Shown here: positions 1 to 6,205 of the stretch, in pieces | Layout of the letters: the number at the start of each line of letters is the position of its first letter | How positions within the stretch are numbered: position 1 is the first letter of the stretch | Assembly: GCA_019090405.1 (NCBI GenBank) | Contig: JAHRVZ010000132.1 | Coordinates: 1 to 10,292 of the forward strand | DNA length: 10,292 bases | Direction of reading: 5' to 3' | Origin: Paracoccaceae bacterium | Lineage (GTDB): Bacteria; Pseudomonadota; Alphaproteobacteria; Rhodobacterales; Rhodobacteraceae | Made by a program: the position numbers and the translations under genes | The notes under the pieces: generated by a model | Told to the model about the DNA's origin: nothing | The model's input: the letters and a program-made list of their open reading frames with translations, nothing else | Database searches by the model: none

Positions 1-506
1 TCCACAACCAACCATCCGTCGGGGGTTTTCAGTTTATGTGCAATTTTGTTGGACTGACCCAATGTCTGTTCAATGAAACAACCCTTTTTCGCTGCGCGAA
101 CAAGCGATTGTTGTTTGTCCAGTGGATCATCGCTGTCGATAAAAATGTCGATCTCAAACGACTTGGGCGCGGTCTCATAGAGACGTCCATTGGCGACCCA
201 ATCCCATTGCACGCGGGTTTCGACCTTCAGATCGTTCAGGCCAACACCCATTCGTTTCGCGAAGGCTCTGATCTGGGTCATAAGACAGCCAGTCAAACCG
301 CCAACAAACAGCGCAAGTGGCGGTGGCGCTGTGGCATCACCGCCGTGAAATTGCCCTTCATCGGTGGCCAGCTCAAACCGTTCTTGCATCGGCTGAACCA
401 TACGCACATCAAGTTCATTGCGCATTTTTCCAACGGCTTTGCCGGTACAATTAAACTGCACAATCGCGCGTGCGGGCATGTTCTTTGGATCAATACTGGT
501 GCTCAT
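1..506 (-). CDS. OsmC family protein (3' end cut by window edge)
   Basis: The minus-strand frame opens at ATG 506-504 and is still open at base 1, giving 168 residues with the C-terminus missing. It has the OsmC/Ohr pattern: an N-terminal strand region, then GGLTGCLMTQIR (about 69-80) with Cys74, and a second cysteine in KKGCFIEQTL (Cys143). In characterised family members such a Cys pair reduces organic or fatty-acid hydroperoxides. Both cysteines are present, so a thiol-dependent activity is possible, but many OsmC-like proteins have no known substrate. The start lies one base after the stop of the upstream hydrolase gene (TGA-A-ATG), so the two are probably translationally coupled and this is the last visible gene of the TRAP/hydrolase operon. 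The N-terminal motif MSTSIDPKNM has no signal peptide, so the protein is cytoplasmic. I see this as OsmC-like rather than classical Ohr. The function within the pathway is unknown. Confidence 0.88.
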   Translation of the reverse strand, partial: MSTSIDPKNMPARAIVQFNCTGKAVGKMRNELDVRMVQPMQERFELATDEGQFHGGDATAPPPLALFVGGLTGCLMTQIRAFAKRMGVGLNDLKVETRVQWDWVANGRLYETAPKSFEIDIFIDSDDPLDKQQSLVRAAKKGCFIEQTLGQSNKIAHKLKTPDGWLVV

Positions 507-507
507 T

Positions 508-1437
508 TCAGCCTTCTTTGACAATTTGATTGGCAAGAACACCGATGCCTTCGATTTCCAACTCGAACTTGTCATTTGGGTGAAGTTGTTTGCCAACTTC
601 CAGACCGCAGCCAGTGCCGACTGTTCCCGACCCGATCACTTCGCCCGGATAAATCGTTTCCGAGGCGGAAATATGCGACAGGATCGCGCCGAAATCATGG
701 TGCATGTCGCCGCTGTTGCCACCGCCCCAAACCGTGCCATTTACCCGGGCCTGCATATCAAGCGCGACCGGGTGGGGCACTTCGTCAGCCGTCAGAATGA
801 ACGGGCCAAGGATATTTCCGGTGTCAAAATCCTTGCCTTTGCACGGGCCAAGCTGGCCGGGCATTTCTGCCATCTGTGCATCGCGGGCGGAAACATCATT
901 CAGGATCGTATAGCCGAAAATATGGTCGGTTGCGTTTTCAGGCGTTATGTCTTTGCCTTTTTTGCCAACGACAATGGCCAGTTCCAGTTCAATATCCAAA
1001 TACTCGGCATAATGCGGCCAGATCACCTTGGCCCCGTGACCGATAAAAGACATCCGGTTGCCTTTGTAATAAATCGGCTGATCGTACCAGACCCCCGGAA
1101 TATCAAAGGCGCGGCCAGTCATCTTTTCCGCCGCCGCAAAACTGTTTTTCAGATGGGCCTCAAAGACCAGACAATCGCGGTATTGCACCGGCATGATCGG
1201 TGGAAGAAAACTGACATCTGAGGTGGCAAATTGAGCGCCTTGCGGTGCCTTGGCCAAAAGCGAGTTGGCCAGATCCAACCCTGCCTGCCCATGTTCGATC
1301 AAACCCAACATATCAACAAACGCGTCAGCGTCTTGGCCGGCCAATTCAGCCGCATATCGCAAATCCAGTAAAGTGGCGTCATTCAACGCCGCCACAACCC
1401 GCGCTTTGCCGTCAATTTGTACTGTTGCTAGTCGCAT
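508..1437 (-). CDS. Fumarylacetoacetate hydrolase (FAH) family protein
   Basis: A 309-residue cytoplasmic enzyme with a small N-terminal domain (about 1-75) and the FAH catalytic fold (about 80-305). Family members use Mg/Ca/Mn to hydrolyse, decarboxylate or hydrate 2-keto or beta-diketo acids. Candidate metal ligands are Asp88, Glu150 and Glu152 (the ELE step in DIELELAIVVG) and Asp181 (ILNDVSARD). His95, seven residues after Asp88, matches the catalytic His spacing I recall from mammalian FAH. The segments KGKDFDTGNILGP (about 200-212) and SGTVGTGCGLE (270-280) are also typical. I chose ATG 1437 because it has GGAG 7 bases upstream, lies 4 bases after the preceding stop, and begins with the family-typical MRLATVQ. 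A longer frame to 1545 would overlap the upstream gene by about 100 bases. The true substrate is not readable from sequence. Membership of the superfamily is secure. Confidence 0.93.
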   Translation of the reverse strand: MRLATVQIDGKARVVAALNDATLLDLRYAAELAGQDADAFVDMLGLIEHGQAGLDLANSLLAKAPQGAQFATSDVSFLPPIMPVQYRDCLVFEAHLKNSFAAAEKMTGRAFDIPGVWYDQPIYYKGNRMSFIGHGAKVIWPHYAEYLDIELELAIVVGKKGKDITPENATDHIFGYTILNDVSARDAQMAEMPGQLGPCKGKDFDTGNILGPFILTADEVPHPVALDMQARVNGTVWGGGNSGDMHHDFGAILSHISASETIYPGEVIGSGTVGTGCGLEVGKQLHPNDKFELEIEGIGVLANQIVKEG

Positions 1438-1441
1438 GAGA

Positions 1442-2218
1442 TTACTCCGTAAAAATGGCAACCGCACGGGTAAACCCGGCTGAGGCGCCTTTGATTTTGT
1501 AGGGAAAGCATGAGATTTCAAAGCCATTGTCAGGCAAGGTTTCAAGGTTGGTCAGTTTCTCCATATGACAATAACCGATTTCCATGCTGGCACGGTGGCC
1601 TTCCCAGATGATCGAGGCATCGTTGGATTTGGCGTATTCCAGCGCGGTCAGCGCAAACGGGGCGTCCCAGCTCCAGGCGTCAGTCCCAGTGACCCGCACG
1701 CCGCGGCTGGTCAGATACAACGTTGCTTCGCGGCCAATGCCGCAGCCTTTCAACAAGTAATCCGGTTTACCGTAATGTAGCCCGGCCGAGGTGTTCACCA
1801 CGACAATATCTAGGGGTTGCAAGTCATGTCCGATACGTTTCAGCTCGGCCTCGACATCCGCAGCTGTTGCCACATAGCCGTCTGCGAAATGGCGAAAATC
1901 CAGCTTGACCGCGGGGTTGAAACACCATTCCAGTGGGACTTCGTCGATGGTGATCGCCCGCTCGCCGTTGTTCATGGTTGAATGGTGGTGATACGGCGCA
2001 TCCAGATGGGTGCCGTTATGGGTGGTGATCTGCAATTGCTCAAAGGCCCAGCCTTCGCCTCCGGGCAGATCCTCTTTGGTCAAACCGGGAAAGAACGCCA
2101 TCACCTGCTCGGCGGTTTGCGCCTGAGTCATGTAATTGATTTCGGGCAACATAATTGGCGGATCAGACTGAATACCAGTTTCCAGAGGCACAGATAAATC
2201 AACATATCGACGGGGCAT
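1442..2218 (-). CDS. Cyclase family metal-dependent hydrolase (kynurenine formamidase-like)
   Basis: A 258-residue cytoplasmic protein with the diagnostic HxGTHxDxPxH motif: HNGTHLDAPYH at 67-77, giving candidate Zn/Mn ligands His71, Asp73 and His67 and a catalytic His77. This family (Pfam Cyclase, PF04199) includes bacterial kynurenine formamidase KynB and isatin hydrolase, which open amides or lactams. Further conserved-looking segments are NTSAGLHYG (142-150), GTDAWSWDAPF (178-188) and the C-terminal IKGASAGFTRAVAI. The start ATG 2218 has AAGGAAA a few bases upstream. It lies 17 bases after dctM and 4 before the FAH gene, so uptake and two hydrolases are probably co-expressed. The middle (around GTDAWSWD, with a long insertion before the HxGTH motif that includes FFPGL at 42-46) does not look like KynB as I know it, so I do not assign kynurenine. 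The substrate is unknown. Confidence 0.9.
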   Translation of the reverse strand: MPRRYVDLSVPLETGIQSDPPIMLPEINYMTQAQTAEQVMAFFPGLTKEDLPGGEGWAFEQLQITTHNGTHLDAPYHHHSTMNNGERAITIDEVPLEWCFNPAVKLDFRHFADGYVATAADVEAELKRIGHDLQPLDIVVVNTSAGLHYGKPDYLLKGCGIGREATLYLTSRGVRVTGTDAWSWDAPFALTALEYAKSNDASIIWEGHRASMEIGYCHMEKLTNLETLPDNGFEISCFPYKIKGASAGFTRAVAIFTE

Positions 2219-2235
2219 ATGGTTTCCTTTTTGAA

Positions 2236-3543
2236 CTAGACAAGGGCGGTTGCAAGAATTGGAAAGGCCAGCACAAGGGCCAAAAGCACCAGCATCATCA
2301 CAGCAAAGGGGGCAGCCCCCATGAAGATGTCTCCGACTCCGATTGATGGATCATCCAGTGCCGATTTGATGACAAAGACCGAGATGCCAAAGGGCGGGGT
2401 CAAAAGGCCGATTTCTACAGCGATGATGGTGATGATACCAAACCAGATCAGATCGACCTGCATGGTTGCCAGTACAGGCAACATAAGCGGCACAAGGATC
2501 AGCATGATCGACGAACTGTCCAAAACCGTGCCCATCAACACGACAAGCAACACATAAGACAGGATCACGCCCCAATATCCAATGTCCGCAGTTGCGACGA
2601 ACTGCCCAAACTCTGCCGGAACACCGGACAAAGCCAGCATCCGCGAATACATCTGAGCGGCGATAATCAGAAAGCAGATCGAGGCGGTGACAAGGCCGGT
2701 ATCATTCAACACTTGCCAAAAATCCCGCAGGCTTAACGACCTGCGCATAAGGCCTATGACAATTGCTCCGGCACAGCCGACGGCTCCTGCCTCGATCGGG
2801 GTAAAGAAACCGCCATAAATACCGCCGAGAACCAGACCGATCAGCAGGCCTATTGGCAAACCTTTGCGCGCGACTTCTGATGTGGTCAGCGCTGGTGTGT
2901 CATTAACGTCTACCCCATCTCCAAGCCAATTGGGGCGCAGGCGCGCAACCAGCCAGATGCCGACACCAAAAATCAACGCCAGCAGAATGCCGGGGATGAC
3001 GCCTGCAATAAACAAATCACCCACCGATTGTTCGGTCAGCAGCCCGTACAGGATCAGCAACAGGCTGGGCGGAATTAACATGCCCAGAACCGATGATCCG
3101 GCGACCACGCCAACCGAAAACCGGGTGGAATATCCGTGGCGGATCATTTCGGGTACTGCAATTCGCGTGAACACCGCAGCCGAGGCGATGGAAATCCCGG
3201 TGATCGCCGCAAAAATCGCATTGGCCCCGACGGTCCCGATGCCCAGCCCGCCACTCAATCGCCGAAACAGGTGGTTGGCCACATCAAACGCATCGCGCCC
3301 CATGCCAGTCACCGACACGACATACCCCATCAGCACAAACAGCGGCACCACGCCAAAGAAATAGCTTGAGATGGTTTCGCTTGCCGCCAGCGCCAGCAAT
3401 TTCCCGGCCAGCAAAGGCGAACCCTTGATCATCCAGACGCCAACAAATGACGACAGCATCAGCGCGAACGGCACCCAAAAGCCCAGATAGACCATCAACA
3501 CCATGGCTCCAAATGAGGTCAGACCAATTTCAAACGGACTCAT
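2236..3543 (-). CDS. dctM: TRAP transporter large permease, DctM type
   Basis: A 435-residue inner-membrane protein that is almost entirely hydrophobic, with about 12 potential membrane segments, close to the usual 425-430 of the family. It is the ion-coupled channel subunit of a tripartite ATP-independent periplasmic (TRAP) transporter. Diagnostic stretches are NAIFAAITGISIASAAVF (108-125), GSSVLGMLIPPSLLLILYG (149-167), GGFFTPIEAGAVG (244-256) and IGLLTPPFGISVF (378-390). In the first, the more common SGSS-like pattern reads TGIS. The start ATG 3543 overlaps the dctQ stop in an ATGA arrangement and has AAAGGTGG upstream. A longer reading frame to 3705 lies wholly inside dctQ and is rejected. 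DctM pairs with DctQ (next gene upstream) and receives substrate from DctP. Placement just before two soluble hydrolases suggests it imports their substrate. Confidence 0.95.
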   Translation of the reverse strand: MSPFEIGLTSFGAMVLMVYLGFWVPFALMLSSFVGVWMIKGSPLLAGKLLALAASETISSYFFGVVPLFVLMGYVVSVTGMGRDAFDVANHLFRRLSGGLGIGTVGANAIFAAITGISIASAAVFTRIAVPEMIRHGYSTRFSVGVVAGSSVLGMLIPPSLLLILYGLLTEQSVGDLFIAGVIPGILLALIFGVGIWLVARLRPNWLGDGVDVNDTPALTTSEVARKGLPIGLLIGLVLGGIYGGFFTPIEAGAVGCAGAIVIGLMRRSLSLRDFWQVLNDTGLVTASICFLIIAAQMYSRMLALSGVPAEFGQFVATADIGYWGVILSYVLLVVLMGTVLDSSSIMLILVPLMLPVLATMQVDLIWFGIITIIAVEIGLLTPPFGISVFVIKSALDDPSIGVGDIFMGAAPFAVMMLVLLALVLAFPILATALV

Positions 3544-4109
3544 ACGGGGCCACCTTTGAACCGCACCAACCGGAACATTGCGGCCACGCCAAACAGTATC
3601 AGCTGGATCAGCAACGCAGCACAGCCGATCAGAATGATCAGTTTGACCGGCCAGATTGGAGCAGTAAAATCGCCAATGGTGCCTTCGAAAGTATTGCGGA
3701 CCCATGCCTTGCGAAACAATGGAGTGGACGCTGCAAGGATCTGACAGATCAGCGCGCTGGCCGCGATGGCAAAAATCACATCCATCGCAATGCGAATCCT
3801 TGGCGCGCGGTTTTCAACGAAATCCAGAATGGCTTCGGTTCGGGTCAAACGCCCCTTGGCAAATGTCTGGGCGATTTGCAAAAACACAATAGCGACAATA
3901 GACATTGATACCATTTCAGGCACGCCGGAAACCGGGCTGTTAAACAGACCCCGGCCAATGACGTCGGCATTGACCAGCAACATAATCACCACAATCAACA
4001 ACGTTCCAATCACGTTCAACCCGGTGGTCAAAGCATCGACACCCCGTCGAATGGTAACAAACCAGTTGGGATAAACACCTGTGGCCTCTATTGGTGGAAT
4101 ATCAGTCAT
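3540..4109 (-). CDS. dctQ: TRAP transporter small permease, DctQ type
   Basis: A 189-residue membrane protein with four predicted helices (about 28-49, 63-84, 108-128, 152-174), the normal DctQ architecture. It contains the family-style NADVIGRGLFNSPVSGVPEMV segment (47-67), equivalent to the GR-x-F plus acidic helix seen in DctQ proteins. It joins DctM to form the membrane part of the transporter. I chose ATG 4109 (MTDIPPIE), with a weak AGGCG upstream. A TTG at 4154 would extend the protein by 15 residues but would run through the hairpin region described separately. Its last four bases overlap the dctM start, so translation is likely coupled and gives equal amounts of Q and M. The sequence is divergent, as is normal for this subunit; identity rests on topology, motif and position. 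Confidence 0.92.
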   Translation of the reverse strand: MTDIPPIEATGVYPNWFVTIRRGVDALTTGLNVIGTLLIVVIMLLVNADVIGRGLFNSPVSGVPEMVSMSIVAIVFLQIAQTFAKGRLTRTEAILDFVENRAPRIRIAMDVIFAIAASALICQILAASTPLFRKAWVRNTFEGTIGDFTAPIWPVKLIILIGCAALLIQLILFGVAAMFRLVRFKGGPV

Positions 4110-4131
4110 TATGCGCCTGCATTGAATTGGC

Positions 4132-4196
4132 GCAACGCCCCGAAGTTGATCCAAGGCGTTGCTTTGTTCACAGGATCAGTGGGTTATTCCTGATCC
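4132..4196 (-). promoter_or_regulatory. Two tandem stem-loops between dctP and dctQ
   Basis: Two inverted repeats sit in the only sizeable gap of the TRAP genes. The first has an 8-bp perfect stem (4132-4139 with 4155-4162, GCAACGCC/GGCGTTGC) and a 15-base loop. The second has a 7-bp perfect stem (4173-4179 with 4190-4196, GGATCAG/CTGATCC) and a 10-base loop that holds the dctP stop codon. Neither is followed by a U-tract, so an intrinsic terminator is unlikely. 3' hairpins of this kind commonly protect the binding-protein part of a polycistronic mRNA, giving more DctP than membrane subunits. That role is inference; the repeats themselves are read directly. Confidence 0.5.
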
Positions 4197-5257
4197 CAGT
4201 TGCGCACCGGAGTCGCTCCGGCTGCGCGCATTGTATCCATATAGGTTTTCAACACGCCGCTACCGTCCATGCCGGCACCGTCCAGTTTTTCGGCCCACAG
4301 CTTTGCAACATTGTCCATGCCCGCAGCCCATTGCTCGCGCATCGCTGGATCGACATCGCTTACAGTTGCGCCTTGCGATTCCATGATGCCCAGAAATTTG
4401 CTAACCGACGCATCCAGATCCTGATGATAGGCGATACGGTCCGCAATAGCCGCGTCTTTCAGCGCGTTCTGGACCTCAGGAGACAAACCATCGAACCAAT
4501 CTTTGTTGGCAGCAATTCCGCCCGCATATTGCGCGCCAAAACCGATTTTGGTGATGTAGGGCGCGACTTCGTGCAATTTGCCCGGCAATGCGGCCGAGGC
4601 AAAGACGATCACACCGTCATACACTCCGGTCTTGATCTCGTTGTAATAGGTGGTCAAATTGCCCGACACGCCAACCGCTCCGGTGCCTTTCAGCCAGTTC
4701 ACAGCCGGTCCTGGCGCGCCAATTTTACGTCCCTCAAGATCAGCAATCGAATTGACCGGAAAGGTGGTCATCAGCAAATAGTCGTCAATGCCGATGGCAC
4801 CGCCCAGATATTCCAGACCATTGTCAGCCCAGGCCGCTTTCATCGCTGTATTGCTGATTTGCAAATCGTCCATCCACTCGCCGATCAAAGTCGCGTCAGA
4901 TTGCACGAAAGGTGTGAAATAGGTGACGTTCTGCAGGGCCAGTTTCGCCGGATCAAACAGGCTAGAGACCAGACCAATTTCGGCCAGACCTTCTTCGACA
5001 GCTTCCAGCTCATCGCCGACTTTTGCAAGCGATCCGCCATATTGTTCGGACCAGTTGATAGAATAGTCGGTTCCTTCCAGTGCCGCGTTTACAGCCGGAA
5101 TAAACGTCTGGGTCAAGTGTTTGACCCAGCGGAACACCGGCGGGTGCCCGGCAACAATAGTGACATTCAGCGTCTCGGCCTGCGCAATGGGGGCTGCCGA
5201 AATCGTACTAAGTGCCACTGCCAGCGCAACGGCCCCTGTTTTCAGATAATGCTTCAT
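4184..5257 (-). CDS. dctP: TRAP transporter periplasmic substrate-binding protein, DctP type
   Basis: A 357-residue secreted protein. A signal peptide is clear: Lys6, a hydrophobic Ala/Val-rich core (8-22) and a likely cut after AQA (27). The mature part shows DctP-family sequence: AGHPPVFRWVKHL (36-48), YGGSLAKVGDELEAVEEG (73-90) and the core DLEGRKIGAPGPAV (173-186) followed by YYNEIKTGVYDG (204-215). The protein captures solute in the periplasm and delivers it to DctQM. At the site where TRAP binding proteins usually have a conserved Arg in KIR or KLR (Arg147 of SiaP) this one has Gly180 (KIG), so the standard carboxylate contact is missing. ATG 5257 has GGGAG 6 bases upstream. The gene lies 34 bases after tetR, with no convincing promoter of its own in that gap. 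Family assignment is firm; the ligand is unknown. Confidence 0.95.
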   Translation of the reverse strand: MKHYLKTGAVALAVALSTISAAPIAQAETLNVTIVAGHPPVFRWVKHLTQTFIPAVNAALEGTDYSINWSEQYGGSLAKVGDELEAVEEGLAEIGLVSSLFDPAKLALQNVTYFTPFVQSDATLIGEWMDDLQISNTAMKAAWADNGLEYLGGAIGIDDYLLMTTFPVNSIADLEGRKIGAPGPAVNWLKGTGAVGVSGNLTTYYNEIKTGVYDGVIVFASAALPGKLHEVAPYITKIGFGAQYAGGIAANKDWFDGLSPEVQNALKDAAIADRIAYHQDLDASVSKFLGIMESQGATVSDVDPAMREQWAAGMDNVAKLWAEKLDGAGMDGSGVLKTYMDTMRAAGATPVRNWDQE

Positions 5258-5291
5258 CCTGTTCTCCCTGTTGGATGTTCAAATTCAGTTT

Positions 5292-5987
5292 TCAAACCAG
5301 TGCGCGAATACCTCCACAAATAAACGGCACGATACGTTCCAGCATCTCGTCAGCATTTCCATCGTCACATTCCCCGTCCGACAATCGGGCCGGACGACCG
5401 GTTTTGGCCATCATTGTCATGCCCACACCGATGGCGAACATATAGGCCCAGACCGCGTTGGCACGGGTAAGATCGGGTTCGACTTGCATCAGCGATTCAA
5501 TGAATTTCTGCGCAATCGGGTCATAATATTTCTCGGCCAGCATTTGGTTTCTTGGATCAGCAGAATTGGCAAATGTGACCAGAATTCGCGCAAATGCTCC
5601 GCCATCACGAGCCAGATTTAGCCCGGTCTCAATTGTTGGGCGAAACAATGCATCCACGATTTTGGCAAGGTCCGGCTGGCTGTTTTCCTTAAACAATGCC
5701 GCCAACAGATCGGCGCGGCGATTGTTAATTTCGTCCGAACGGCGCGCGACCATTTGTTCGAACAGTTTTTCCTTGTTGTCAAAATGATAGTGGATCAGCC
5801 CCTGTGCGACCTTCGCAGTCTCAGCGATTTCGCGCATCGTCGCGCCCTGATACCCGGACGCGGCAAAAACCTGTTCAGCGGCGTCAAGTATCGCGTCAAA
5901 TCGCGATGCTCCATCGTCGTTTTCAGCGCTTTGGGGTATTCTTGCTTTGACTACAGTCTGTGACGACAAGCTCAACTTCTCCGTCAT
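5292..5987 (-). CDS. TetR/AcrR family transcriptional regulator
   Basis: A 231-residue cytoplasmic DNA-binding protein. After a variable N-tail (1-27) comes the TetR helix-turn-helix: ILDAAEQVFAASGYQGATMREIAETAKVAQGLIHYHFDNKEKLFEQMV (about 33-80), with the recognition helix near 60-68. The rest is a helical ligand-binding and dimer domain with no substrate-specific motif that I can read. ATG 5987 has no good Shine-Dalgarno sequence, and the leader predicted from the promoter is only about 20 bases. A near-palindrome that overlaps the -10 nine bases upstream of the start makes autorepression likely. The gene is the first of the apparent operon and is 34 bases from dctP, so the effector is probably the imported compound or a breakdown product. 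That last point is inference from position. Confidence 0.93.
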   Translation of the reverse strand: MTEKLSLSSQTVVKARIPQSAENDDGASRFDAILDAAEQVFAASGYQGATMREIAETAKVAQGLIHYHFDNKEKLFEQMVARRSDEINNRRADLLAALFKENSQPDLAKIVDALFRPTIETGLNLARDGGAFARILVTFANSADPRNQMLAEKYYDPIAQKFIESLMQVEPDLTRANAVWAYMFAIGVGMTMMAKTGRPARLSDGECDDGNADEMLERIVPFICGGIRALV

Positions 5988-5995
5988 TTTGGCAA

Positions 5996-6015
5996 CTAAC
6001 TGATCGTTCAGTCAG
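5996..6015. promoter_or_regulatory. Candidate TetR operator (imperfect palindrome)
   Basis: A 20-base near-palindrome, 16 of 20 positions symmetric. The core is ACTGA-TCGT-TCAGT (5999-6012), with further matching CT/AG ends. It begins 9 bases upstream of the tetR start and overlaps the predicted -10. The core is the kind of TGA-NNNN-TCA dyad often bound by TetR-family proteins. Binding by the adjacent regulator would block the operon promoter and perhaps a divergent plus-strand promoter. Confidence 0.65.
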
Positions 6016-6042
6016 CCTAGTTTTAAATACAATACGAGTCAA
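6014..6042 (-). promoter_or_regulatory. Candidate promoter of the tetR-dctPQM-hydrolase operon
   Basis: Read on the minus strand, a -35 TTGACT (6042-6037) is separated by 17 bases from a weak -10 TAGGCT (6019-6014). The -35 is 5 of 6 to consensus; the -10 is poor at 3 of 6. Transcription would start near 6007, giving a leader of about 20 bases, inside the operator. It is the only plausible sigma70-like pair that I found upstream of the operon. Confidence 0.4.
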
Positions 6043-6093
6043 ATTTGTTCGTGAATGGGCGGGTTGCTTCAGATAACATTGGCGCATTACGAT
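6028..6093 (+). promoter_or_regulatory. Possible divergent promoter elements for the phosphopantetheinyl transferase gene
   Basis: Two weak options exist on the plus strand. One is a good -10-like TACAAT (6028-6033) whose -35 would fall within the TetR operator and matches consensus poorly. The other is TTGCTT (6064-6069) with TACGAT (6088-6093) at an 18-base spacing. Neither is convincing alone. If the second is used, the transcript begins after 6093 and the ATG at 6092 cannot be the start. Confidence 0.25.
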
Positions 6094-6114
6094 GTCGGCA
6101 GGTGGGGGCCGACA
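6093..6114 (+). promoter_or_regulatory. Stem-loop in the leader of the phosphopantetheinyl transferase gene
   Basis: A perfect 7-bp stem, TGTCGGC (6093-6099) with GCCGACA (6108-6114), closes an 8-base loop AGGTGGGG. The loop looks like a Shine-Dalgarno sequence in front of ATG 6116, so the structure could mask or present a ribosome site. If translation starts at 6206, it is simply a 5' leader hairpin. The rest of the 5988-6205 interval holds the operator and promoters listed separately, and G-rich tracts near 6117-6130. Confidence 0.4.
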
Positions 6115-6205
6115 GATGGGGAAAGGGGGGATTGATCAAAAGCGTAATAAGGCTAGCAAGCGTATTTTCCTCATGTCGCTTTGGTTGCCGGATAGGGGCG
6201 CGGCC

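Noticed and set aside
418..1221. A 267-codon plus-strand open frame opposite the FAH gene
   Set aside because: The minus-strand FAH protein explains this sequence fully, with active-site residues. The plus-strand product shows no family features.
1438..1545. N-terminal extension of the FAH protein
   Set aside because: It would overlap the cyclase gene by about 100 bases. The ATG at 1437 has a good ribosome site and family-like first residues.
1442..2218. Naming the cyclase-family enzyme kynurenine formamidase or isatin hydrolase
   Set aside because: Only the metal-site motif supports this. Other segments differ from the forms that I recall, and no other tryptophan or isatin pathway gene is nearby.
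3544..3705. 54-residue N-terminal extension of DctM
   Set aside because: It lies wholly within dctQ, in another frame. The ATGA overlap at 3540-3543 is the normal TRAP arrangement.
4091..5323. A 410-codon open frame on the plus strand opposite dctP and dctQ
   Set aside because: It mirrors a clear DctP gene with signal peptide and family motifs, spans the dctP-dctQ gap, and its translation has no recognisable domain. It is a by-product of the codon bias of the real genes.
6100..6130. G-quadruplex from the G-runs near the transferase start
   Set aside because: I count only three runs of three or more G in the right spacing, and one is partly used by the hairpin stem. This is not enough for a standard four-run quadruplex.
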